NCBI GenBank assembly: GCA_027596195.1
Contig: JADGJG010000600.1
Coordinates: 1-15,862, forward strand
Direction: 5' to 3'
DNA length: 15,862 bases
Source of the DNA: Podochytrium sp. JEL0797
Taxonomy: Eukaryota; Chytridiomycota; Chytridiomycetes; Chytridiales; Chytriomycetaceae
The notes under the pieces were generated by a model. The model saw nothing but the letters and a program-made list of their open reading frames with translations. It was not told the DNA's origin and did not search any database. The first letter of the stretch is position 1. Every line of letters starts with the position of its first letter. Both the position numbers and the translations under genes were made by a program. Below are positions 1 to 10,332 of the stretch, piece by piece.

Positions 1-1678
1 CGAAGCCCTGGTCCTAGATTGGAGATATTCACCTTTCCTCTTCCTCATCAAATTGTTCCGATTTATTCGTTTGCCCGGAATGATCAAGCGGTGTTCTGTA
101 TACATTGGAATGCGAACGAGCATAGAGGCCCGCATGGGAGTAGGAGTTTCCAAAATTATTCCCATCGCGTGCGGAATGTTTTTCTTCATTCACCTCAATT
201 CTTGTAAGTTTTTTTCTTTTTTCAACCATGTTTTCTAATGCAAAAGTGTAAGGTACAATTTTCTATGGTGGAAAGGCTACTGGATTCGTCGGCTGGGACC
301 AGCTTTGGCTGCAGATTGGTCAGGCCTCCATTTCCGAATTTTATACCTGGACCTTCTTCCAAGCCGTCGGCAATATCTTCCCAATGTCTTTCAAGTGAGT
401 ACATGAAAGCTAATATGAAAATATCCAACGAATCGGTTCAGGCCGCAAACGCAAATCGAACAAGCTCTGGCGATTTCATATATTGTCTTTGGTGCTGTTC
501 TCTATGCCGTGTTTGTCGGTTATGGTGAGTCGACACGTGCCTTGACGAATTTTTTTTCTTCCATTTCCAATTTTCGTGACGATCCCTTCTTTATGCCCTT
601 GTCCCAATCCATGATTTAATACGTTGCATTCAGTGTCTTCCGCTGCGATGTCACTTGATTCGAGCGGGAGATTGTATCAGCAAAAGATGGAAGAGCTTGT
701 GGATTATGTCAAGTGGAAAAAGCTATCAAACACGACGAAAAACAAACTTATGAGCTACTGTAAGCCCTGTTTACTCATGCACACGCAAAAAGAATATTAA
801 TCTGCTCCTTCTGCAGATGAAGCAAAGTATCGCGGCAAATATTTTGAAGAAGACAAATTTCTGGCCGATGGTAGGTGCTTTTTATGTGCGCGTGTGGTGT
901 CGGGTGGCGAAGCGTCCGATTCGCTAACCAGCTTCACTTTAATCCAACTTTCAGTGAACGATTCGCTCCGAACTGTTAGTTCGGCTCTCCTCCTTTTTGC
1001 ATTCTCGTATACTGACTCGAAATTCAGGAAATCTCGCTTCACAATACTCGCGCTCTGATCCTGAAAGTGCCGTTTTTGCGACGAGAAGAGAATGATGGCC
1101 GTGATGAGATCTTCCTTAGCCGATTGGCAACAGTTTTGCACGCAAAATACTTTATTCCCGGAGATTCCATCACCCAACAGGGAGATTCAGGTTTGAGATT
1201 TTTTTCGGTGGTTCCCGCCGACCTTTCACTAATTTTTTTCCCTTAAAGGCTCAGACATGTATTTCATTTTATCTGGAAAAGTAAACGTCCTCGTGAATGG
1301 AACAAAAGTGTGTAGCTTATATGACGGGTCGTTCTTAGGGGGTTAGTGTTTATAATGTCCACAGGCGTCGCAAATCTAACCAACATTAAATCAGAGGTTG
1401 CTCTACTGATAAAGACGCTGAGAACGGCATCTGTTCAGGCTGCCATGCCGTGCGTGCTCTATTGCCTCTCATACACAGACTTCCACAATGTAATCAAAGA
1501 CTTCCCCGATATGCGTATAAAAATCGCAAAACTCGCTCACGAGCGCGAAAAATCAATGGCCAAACAAGTGGAACAAAACAAGGGGAAAACAATCAGTGTG
1601 GTGATCAAAGACGCGAGGAAAAGCACAATGAATTTCTCGAAGCGGGAGAGTTCGATTCTTCCCGTGTTGAAGGAATAG
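1..1678 (+). CDS. Cyclic-nucleotide-gated (HCN/CNG-type) cation channel, C-terminal part, 5' end off window
   Basis: Partial gene, open at the left edge (frame starts at base 2). Inferred exons: 2-203, 253-394, 442-524, 634-759, 817-870, 955-974, 1028-1190, 1249-1341, 1395-1678; all introns are GT-AG (47-109 nt) and phases join without a break. The product reads, in order: S4 with basic residues every third position (LIKLFRFIRLPGMIKR), S5, a pore helix (TWTFFQAVGN), S6 ending YAVFVGY, the HCN-like C-linker (SLDSSGRLYQQK, then YYEAKYRGKYFEED) and a complete cyclic-nucleotide-binding domain. The phosphate-binding cassette is GEVALLIKTLRTASV, with the Glu and Arg that contact cAMP/cGMP in HCN channels. 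It should sit in the plasma or flagellar membrane and open on cyclic nucleotide. Oddities: the filter position reads FPMSFKP, neither GYG nor GE, and exon 6 is only 20 nt. The family is certain; ion selectivity and ligand cannot be read here. Confidence 0.92.
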
Positions 1679-1684
1679 TTATTT

Positions 1685-2962
1685 TTAATTCAATAAATAT
1701 TGCAGCAACCCTCTTACAATTTCCACATTAATGCTGTTTCCAAGCAGCTTCCATCCTTGCTTCGTTGTCAGAGACGAAGGAAAGCGGAAGCACTCAGGAA
1801 ACCCCTGCAAGCGGCAAACCTCCTTCACGCTGAAATGCCTCAGCTTCAACACCGCCAACGGACACTCCTCCAACTTATCTGGCCAAGAACCCCGCTCCAT
1901 ATCAATTTCCCTCCTTCGCTTCGCCGAAACCCGCCTGGGTTTGACCCCCTCCACATTCCCTTCTCCAGCCACTGGATCGTGCACCGGTTTCCCCTCCTTC
2001 CGCATCGCAAAGTACTTTTGAAACAAAAACTTGAGCGCCCGCATCACATCTTCCTCCGCAACACCATCCCAATTCAGCTGCGGCATCTTGCATTCCCCCA
2101 CTACCTCTTCCCCCGCGACATGCCCATATCGCTTCGCACCCTCCACAATCTCTTCATCACTCGCAAGACACAACACGGATCCCGTTCCACGCGCGAAATC
2201 GCCATACCCTTTCGTGAAACAACAACCACGGGTGTGTGTGGGGCGGAGAATATCGTACTGTTCGCCCGCTTTCCACAACTGCCGATGAGACAGTTTCAAC
2301 GCGTCAAAATCGGCATCAGCGTCCATGAATGTTGAGATGGACGTTGCAGGTTTCACGGGGATTCCAATCTCCGCGCAAGGCGGGTTATCGAATTTGAGGT
2401 TAAACGCGGGAACGCCGAACGCGAGACTCTTGTGTTTGGCAAGGAGGTAAAACCGCGGCCGCGAGTTTGGGAATCCGCAGTCGTTGGGGTTGATGATGAA
2501 GCCTTGCCAGGTGAAATCGCACGAGGTGAGGACCTTGCAGAGGATTTCGAATGAGTCGCTGGTTTCGAAGCCGAGCACGTTTTCGAGCAGGATGTGGGTC
2601 GGTGGGGATTTCATGTGTGGGATTTCTTCGAGGAGGGAGATGAAGGAGTGGGCGCGGGCGTCTTTGCTGTTGAGGCGGGAGCCGTTGCGGGTGTATGGCT
2701 GGCAGGGGGGGCTCATGACCCAAAGGGATGCTCCGATGGCATCAAAGTCGGATGCTTTCAGCTGTGAAATGTCGGTGGAGGATGGCGGATCGGGGAAGTT
2801 GAAAGCGTATGCAGTGTTGGCGTTTTCGTTCACGTCGAATGCGTGGAACTTGGCTTCCAGATGGTCTGATCCATCCTCTAATCTCTTGGCTCTCTCGATC
2901 AGAGAGTAGGCCGCGTGGTGACCGCCGATGCCGGAATAAAGCTCAAGAACATGTATTGGCAT
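1685..2962 (-). CDS. TRDMT1: Dnmt2-type tRNA (cytosine-38-C5) methyltransferase
   Basis: Intronless, 425 aa. The family methylates C38 in the anticodon loop of tRNA-Asp using S-adenosylmethionine. Visible motifs: SAM-binding LELYSGIGG (residues 6-14); catalytic loop PPCQPYTRNG with nucleophile Cys87; ENVLGFE (127-133); the RPR motif (168-170); the Dnmt2-diagnostic CFT triplet in CCFTKGYG (248-250); and a C-terminal target domain with LRHFSVKEVCRLQGFPE and LLGNSINVEIV. The CFT motif separates Dnmt2 from true DNA methyltransferases. The Met at 2962 is chosen because it sits directly before the motif I strand; the upstream in-frame residues are a low-complexity Phe-rich translation of a poly(T) leader. 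A charged insert (roughly residues 315-370) makes it a little longer than the human protein (about 390 aa). Its stop is 6 bp from the convergent channel stop. All key residues are present, so the enzyme looks intact. Confidence 0.95.
   Translation of the reverse strand: MPIHVLELYSGIGGHHAAYSLIERAKRLEDGSDHLEAKFHAFDVNENANTAYAFNFPDPPSSTDISQLKASDFDAIGASLWVMSPPCQPYTRNGSRLNSKDARAHSFISLLEEIPHMKSPPTHILLENVLGFETSDSFEILCKVLTSCDFTWQGFIINPNDCGFPNSRPRFYLLAKHKSLAFGVPAFNLKFDNPPCAEIGIPVKPATSISTFMDADADFDALKLSHRQLWKAGEQYDILRPTHTRGCCFTKGYGDFARGTGSVLCLASDEEIVEGAKRYGHVAGEEVVGECKMPQLNWDGVAEEDVMRALKFLFQKYFAMRKEGKPVHDPVAGEGNVEGVKPRRVSAKRRREIDMERGSWPDKLEECPLAVLKLRHFSVKEVCRLQGFPECFRFPSSLTTKQGWKLLGNSINVEIVRGLLQYLLN
1692..1697 (+). 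promoter_or_regulatory. AATAAA poly(A) signal of the channel gene, inside the Dnmt2 coding region
   Basis: AATAAA lies 14 nt after the channel stop codon at 1676-1678. It falls within the last codons of the opposite-strand Dnmt2 gene, so the channel mRNA 3' end should overlap Dnmt2 sequence. Confidence 0.55.
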
Positions 2963-3051
2963 TTTGGCAAGCAAAAAAAATTGAAAAAAAACAAACAAAA
3001 ACAAAGCGAAACAACCTCCCTCCTCCTCGCAAGTAATCCTCCAAATTCAAA

Positions 3052-5974
3052 TTACTTGTGACTCCATCCCTTTGTATTCTGCCACATCTCCGTCGTCTTT
3101 TTCTTGGCATCCACAGCCGCCCTGCGCTTCCTCCTGGGCGAAAAAGTGAGCGGAATATCCTCCTTCACCTTCTCCGCCGCCTTTCTCTTCAACGGTTTGA
3201 TGGTGTTCGACTGCGTGGTACTTGAAGGAACAGAAGAAGCCGCGTTCGAAGGACCAGATGAGACGGGATACACAATCGTGGCGGGATTTTTGGCACGCTT
3301 GGTTGGCGGAGTTTTCGACGAGCTGTTGGGCGCAACGGTCACATTTGAAGAGCGTTCAGCACGGGTGGATTCGTTGCCGAGAGTTGGGAGCTTTGAGGAA
3401 GTGGATGCACTTTGTGAATGGGCGGTCGCGTTGGGAGAGTTGCCGAGACGGGGAGTCTTGGAGGTCGGGCTGTTGAGAGAAAACGACACGGGTGTAACTG
3501 CGATCGCGTTAGGAGAGGTACCGAAACTGGGAATAGTGGTGGCCGGGCTCTTGAGAGAGAGCGCGGAGACGGGTGTAACTGAAGGAGGCATAGAACTGTT
3601 TTGCAAGTTGCGACATGAATTCAACGGCGTGGATGGCTGAGGGACGGCTTGTTGAAGCGGACAATCGGCGATAGATGGCAGAAGTTCGTGAATCGTTTCG
3701 CGACTACCCTCGACAGCTCTGGAATCAATGGCGCTCTCGTCGATCGGCAACGGCGGAGATTCCTCGTGCACGTCCTCGGAAATCGCAATACTCAAGGTCA
3801 TCGCTTCCTCGTGCACCTCCTCGGAAATCGCTTCACCCGCACTCGCGTCATGCAATGGTTTCAATTCCGCATGCACCTCCTCGGAAATCGCCTCACTTGC
3901 GCTCGCGTCCTGGAATGATGACGCTTCCTCGTGCACCTCCTCGGAAATCACACCACTCGAACTCGTGTCCTGCAATGGTGGCGCTTCCTCATGCACCTCC
4001 TCAGAAATCGCATCACAAGCGTTCGTGTCCTGCAATGGATGCACTTCCTCTTGCACCTCCTCGGAAATCACAATACTCAACCTCATCGTTTCCTCGTGCA
4101 CCTCCTCAGAAATCGCACTAGCGCTCGCGTCCTTCAATGGCTTCCCTTCCTCATGCACCTCCTCAGAAATCGCATCACTCGCGCACGCATCCTCGACCAT
4201 CATGGATTCACCCCCAGCAAATCGCTCCCGAATCTCCCGCTCTTCACGAATGGACTCAAGGACATCCAGCGGATCCATCTTGCGACTTTCTTGCACGCAA
4301 AAATCTCCACGCACAGCTTCAAACGACTCAGATGTATCCATATCTTCCAGCAAACAAGCAACCGACATGTCCACAACAGGCTCGTTTGGTTCACACGAAT
4401 GCGACGCGTACTTTGTCTCAACAAGAACCTCAAACTCGGCATCCGAAACGTCCTCCGTGTCATCTACCCCTGAAGTGTTGGACTGCTGCGAGTCGTTGAG
4501 TGTGAAAGCTGTGTGGGGAGATTCAACCGCCGAGGAGCAGTCTGGTTGTTCGACCACCATCACGTCCATAGCGCCAGGAATCGCAATATTCACCGACAGC
4601 AAAGCATCGACGGGATCAAAGTTCATCAAATCCGAGGGTGTGGACCGGAAAGGGGTCTGAGACAGTGTCTGTGGGTCTCCAGTTGGACAAGAAACCGTCA
4701 AAGATTGCCCACCATCAACAAGGGACGCGATTGTGATGGGAGCGTGGTCGATAGGATTCACCACGACGCCGCCGCTGATTCCTGAAATCGAGTCGCTCGC
4801 CGATGCGAACGCGACAGATTCGGAGAGAAACTCGGAAAGGTTGTCGTTGAAATTCTTGTCGGTGCTGTTTGTTTCCGTCAGAGTCTCGGAAGGAATGAGT
4901 GGGGACGTGTCGTGTCCGAGGTTGGTCGCGCCACCACCGGCTTCCATCTCTGTATCGCATGGCAGATTGATGGAAAGAGGGGAAGAAAGAGGAGAGAAAG
5001 TGGATCCATCGTTCAGCGGCTGAGTAGACGACCCGGTTGTTTCTAAAATAATAGCGTCAGCCAGTGAAAAAGAGTCCAGGACACCAACGCGAGAAAACTG
5101 ACCGTTTTGACCAACACCTTCCTCAACCACACCCATAATCTCTACACCGTCACCCACACCTTCTTGAACACAAGAATCAAACGCGACACCACTGGCAGGC
5201 TGTTGCGTCAACGAATCGGCCGCGGAAGGAGGCTCATCCTCCATTTCGATTTCAAGACAAGCTCCACCAGATGGATCTACGTCGTTCACCACCACTTCCT
5301 GAAACTCCGTCATCACCTGCTCATGCATTTCAATCGATCCAAGTCCACCAGAAACCGCCACACCCCCCGCCAAACCAACCTCCTCGAGAGAATCCACTCC
5401 ACCCACCACACAATTCTCCTCATAAGAATCCACAGCAATCAACTCCACAACAGAATCCTCACACTCCACCACCTCAACACAATCCTGAGGCGACTCCGCA
5501 ACAACGTCACACGAACCAAGCACAGTGTCCGCGTCAACACGCGAGTGAGATTCGAACTCGTCATTTTCCGAATTTGGATCGATGGAGTCGTTGTCCACGT
5601 TGTCTTCGAGAGGTGTCTCAGTGAGAAATGGTTCGTTGACGCGTTGGGACTCGTCCGAAACGGCGGGAGGCGAGGAATCGGCGCGGTCGGCTATTTCGGA
5701 CACGGCGGAGGGGGGCGGCGTGGCGTCCTAGGAGAAGGCGTTAGGCGCAGCCAGGTTTCCCTAGGCTCTCCTAGGTTTCGCTAGGTTTCCCTAGGCTTCC
5801 CTAGGAGCAGCCAGGCAACGCCACACAACGCCCTAATAAGTCTGTCACCTTCACAGCGCCAAGACCCGACGCGACTCGAAGCAGCGGCGTCCGGAACGGC
5901 TGCGAAAACAGCAGCGGCGTGTTGGCATGAGGGCGTCGCATTCCCGTCTTGGACACGAATCCCGTTTCGGACAT
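3052..5974 (-). CDS. Uncharacterised acidic, low-complexity protein with ISEEVHEE repeats and a basic C-terminal tail
   Basis: Not recognised. Inferred exons 5849-5974 and 3052-5727 (933 aa). The long open frame has no ATG near its 5' end: the first codon after an in-frame TAG is not Met and a GTG occupies 5701-5703. A good upstream ATG (5972-5974, AAAAATGTCC) opens a 42-codon exon ending AAG/GTGACA, and the acceptor CTCCTAG/GAC joins it in phase, with a CTAAC branch site 16 nt upstream. The N-terminus (MSETGFVSKTGMRRPHAN) is basic. A long Asp/Glu/Ser/Val-rich, probably disordered region follows, then eight ISEEVHEE repeats (about residues 555-701), a Ser/Pro/Thr-rich stretch, and a Lys/Arg-rich end (PRRKRRAAVDAKKK) like a nuclear localisation signal, ending with Trp residues. 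A nuclear scaffold or chromatin-associated role is a guess from composition only. The large exon is firm; the first exon is a model. Confidence 0.75.
3761..4176 (-). repeat. Coding tandem repeat, 8 copies encoding ISEEVHEE-type units (mostly 60-nt period)
   Basis: On the plus strand the core CACCTCCTCGGAAATCGC recurs with its GGAAATC near 3778, 3823, 3883, 3943, 4003, 4063, 4108 and 4165. The spacings are 45, 60, 60, 60, 60, 45 and 57 nt, all multiples of three. Each unit encodes ISEEVHEE (variants ISEEVQEE, ISEEVHAE, ISEDVHEE) plus a linker such as APPLQDTSSS. The array is wholly inside the acidic protein gene. Confidence 0.95.
5728..5848 (-). other. Inferred intron of the acidic protein gene, holding a CCTAGG minisatellite
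   Basis: A 121-nt inferred intron (donor AAG/GTGACA, acceptor CTCCTAG/GAC). It is required because the long downstream frame lacks an initiator ATG. Reading through from the upstream ATG instead reaches a TAG within the repeats. A CTAAC branch-like site lies 16 nt before the acceptor. Confidence 0.6.
5756..5805. repeat. 10-bp minisatellite, 5 copies of TTTCCCTAGG, in an intron
   Basis: Five head-to-tail 10-mers: TTTCCCTAGG, CTCTCCTAGG, TTTCGCTAGG, TTTCCCTAGG, CTTCCCTAGG. The array is flanked on both sides by GCAGCCAGG (5747-5755 and 5807-5815). In the direction of transcription (minus) every unit presents CTAG followed by G or C, which resembles a 3' splice site. Confidence 0.9.
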
Positions 5975-6040
5975 TTTTCTTTTGAATTGTCAAAACAAAA
6001 AAAAACAAAAACAAAAAACACATAAAAACAGTTTTCTTTC

Positions 6041-8327
<2,287 letters not shown>

Positions 8328-8631
8328 TGCGTGATTTTTTGCAAAAAACTTGTGCCCTGTGTCACTGCGAAAGCCGAGTCTGCTGAGGATGCCTCTTCAA
8401 CGTTGGAGCATGGTCCGTGCCTTATAAAGTGGTATTGGATCCAACACGTGATTCATTTCATTTATCGAGACGGTTCAAAACACGATCGCAGATCAACTGA
8501 TATAATTGCAACTCGCGACTGCCAACCAATCCCTTATTGGGTAGATTCAAAATCCCCATCCTGTTGATGACGCGACTGCGCATAAAAACAAATTCGCCGA
8601 ATTCGCTTGGATCGAAAAAAACATCCGCAAA
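8328..8631. promoter_or_regulatory. Bidirectional promoter between RBBP4 and Ohr
   Basis: 304 bp separate the two start codons, with no gene inside. Visible elements: an inverted CCAAT pair, CCAATCCCTTATTGG, at 8526-8540 (NF-Y/HAP-type sites facing both genes); an E-box CACGTG at 8445-8450; a TATAAA at 8423-8428; and a 10-bp palindrome TTGGATCCAA at 8435-8444. That the region drives both genes is inferred from the layout. Confidence 0.6.
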
Positions 8632-9306
8632 ATGATCTCCGCAATTCGCTCTTCCGTGTTCCGCGCTGCCCGCCAGACACGCGCCGTTTCCACCATCAAG
8701 CCGTTCTACACTGCCGAATCCACGGCTACCAAGGGAGGCAGAGTCGGCACCGTCAAGGGAACTGAGGGCTTTTTCACCGAGATGGCCACGCCCAAGGGAC
8801 CTCCTCTCAACGGTGAGGCTCCATTCCCTTTTGTTTGTACGCTTTTCCGTAATACTTACTCGTTTGTTGGGATAGGAACCGGCGCTTCTGCCACGGTGCA
8901 GAACCCAGAAACCCTCTTTGCGTCGGGTAAATTCGCTATCAATCCGCGTGTCTCGTGCCTTTACTAATTTATCTGGAAAGGGTACGCCTCATGCTTCCTC
9001 GGAGCCGTCCACGCTGCCGCTGGTGCTCTCAAGATTGCCGTGCCAAAGGACACAACCGTCACGTGCAAGACCCACCTCGGAATGATTGAAACGAACGGCA
9101 ACGGATTCGGCCTCGCAGTCGACATTAGCGGAAACTTTCCTGGATTGGACAAGTCCAAGGCTCGTGAGATTATGGACAAGGCTCACAACGAGGTAAATTA
9201 TGCTGTTTTTGACCTTGGACCCCTAAACGATTTCGTTTCTGCCCAGATCTGCCCATACTCCAAGGCCACTCGTGGAAACATTGTTGTCAACATCAACGTT
9301 GTTTGA
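8632..9306 (+). CDS. ohr: Ohr-type (OsmC/Ohr family) organic hydroperoxide reductase, likely mitochondrial
   Basis: Inferred exons 8632-8812, 8876-8926, 8981-9192, 9247-9306 (introns 63, 54, 54 nt), giving 167 aa. Ohr enzymes reduce organic and fatty-acid hydroperoxides with a two-cysteine mechanism recharged by lipoylated proteins. The sequence has the family pattern: FYTAESTATKGGRVG, NPETLFASGYASCFLGA with the peroxidatic Cys82, and ICPYSKATRGN with the resolving Cys150, ending VVNINVV. The first 25 or so residues (MISAIRSSVFRAARQTRAVS) lack acidic residues and are rich in Arg/Ser/Ala, which fits a mitochondrial targeting peptide absent from bacterial Ohr. Lipoylated dehydrogenase subunits in mitochondria would be natural reductants. 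Both Cys are present, so activity is expected. The gene is divergent from RBBP4 and its stop is 42 bp from that of the next gene. Ohr (rather than OsmC) is supported by the CPYS.ATRGN motif. Confidence 0.94.
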
Positions 9307-9348
9307 TTTGAATGGGGTGTTGAAAGCTCTATTTTTTTCCGATTCACT

Positions 9349-10232
9349 TCAAACCGTTGCAACGACAAAGAACCGATTGAATTCAAACAGCGTTTTCCCA
9401 TCTTGTTGCTTTGGATACGCCTCCGCGATCAATTCCCTATACTTTGCGACAAATCGCTGTCCATCCTCGCTCTCCTTTCCACCCAGACTGTCAACGTAAG
9501 GACCAAGCCCTGTGGACGCGGTAAAGTCAGCCACCGGGTTCTCGCCCTCCATCACCATGGCGTATTTCGAGTGCCACATGTTCAATGAGGTTGTATGGGG
9601 ACTCAAGAGGCTGTAGTACTCGGACCCGTCTCTTTCGGTTGTGACCCAACGCGTGGTGGCGATGCGGCCTGAAAATCCGAGTTGTTGAGCGGCTTGTTGC
9701 ATGAGAAGGTGGGAGGGTTGACGACGCGTGTCTGGCATGGAGAAGGCGAGGACTCCGCCTGGGTTCAGGAGGGAGAGGAGACGTGGGAGGAGGGTTGTGT
9801 GGACAGTGAAGGAGACCCAGTGGAGGGCGGCGTTGGAGTAGATTAGGTCAGGTTTTTGGTGCAGGGAGAAGGTTTCGAAGTCGGATTGGGTGTAGGTGGT
9901 GGTGGAGGCGAGGGTCGCGTGTTTGGCGTGGGCGGCTTTGGCGGCGGCGAGCATCGTTGGCGAGGAGTCGACGCAGTGCAGGGCCGCGTGGGGCCAGGCA
10001 TCGGCAACGAAGGGCGCAATGTTGCCGGTGCCGCAGCCGAGGTCCACAACGAGGGCGGGCGGCGCAGAGAGCGCCTGGCGCGCCTGGGCGAGGAGGTCCG
10101 TGGCCTAGGGATTCTTTAGGCTTCCTCTAAAGAGGCAAACTAATGAAATCTACTCACGGGTCGCAAGCGATCGTTGCCAAAGCGGAGATACTGCGATGGG
10201 GTCCAGAGGCGCGAGGCACGGTTGGTTGCCAT
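9349..10232 (-). CDS. tam: Tam-like trans-aconitate methyltransferase (SAM-dependent)
   Basis: Inferred exons 10158-10232 and 9349-10104 (53-nt intron, donor GTGAGT, acceptor CCTAG), giving 276 aa; bacterial Tam is about 250 aa. The N-terminal block WTPSQYLRFGNDRLRPATDLL is the Tam-type opening. The class I methyltransferase motif I is VVDLGCGTGN (residues 44-53), followed by CVDSSPTMLAAA, DLIYSNAALHWV, PGGVLAFSMPD, RRQPSHLLM and the Tam-type C-terminus (STGLGPYVDSL, then FNRFFVVATV). Tam methylates trans-aconitate, a by-product that inhibits aconitase, using S-adenosylmethionine. The start is the only ATG that puts the N-terminal block in frame. The substrate is inferred from family pattern; the gene converges on Ohr. 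No targeting peptide is obvious. Confidence 0.88.
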
Positions 10233-10332
10233 TTTCGGAAGAGATTTGAAGACTTCGATTCGCTGTCGATTCGCTGCCTCAATTCCGATGTTATGATCCC
10301 AGTATTGCTTTTATTGCGCTTCAAGTGAATGT

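Noticed and set aside
797..1177. 126-residue minus-strand frame
   Set aside because: Antisense over channel exons 5-7 and their introns; no recognisable domain.
1700..2335. 211-residue plus-strand frame
   Set aside because: Antisense of Dnmt2, whose catalytic motifs are all in the minus frame.
3728..4660. 310-residue plus-strand open frame rich in SSCTSSEIAS repeats
   Set aside because: It is the antisense shadow of the ISEEVHEE array; the repeat's 60-nt period keeps all frames open. The minus frame is far longer and has a coherent start and end.
5107..5784. 225-residue plus-strand frame
   Set aside because: Antisense of the acidic protein gene; rich in Arg/His/Thr with no domain pattern.
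5756..5805. CCTAGG array as telomere repeat or CRISPR
   Set aside because: Units are contiguous 10-mers without spacers and do not match telomeric TTAGGG-type repeats; the position is inside an intron.
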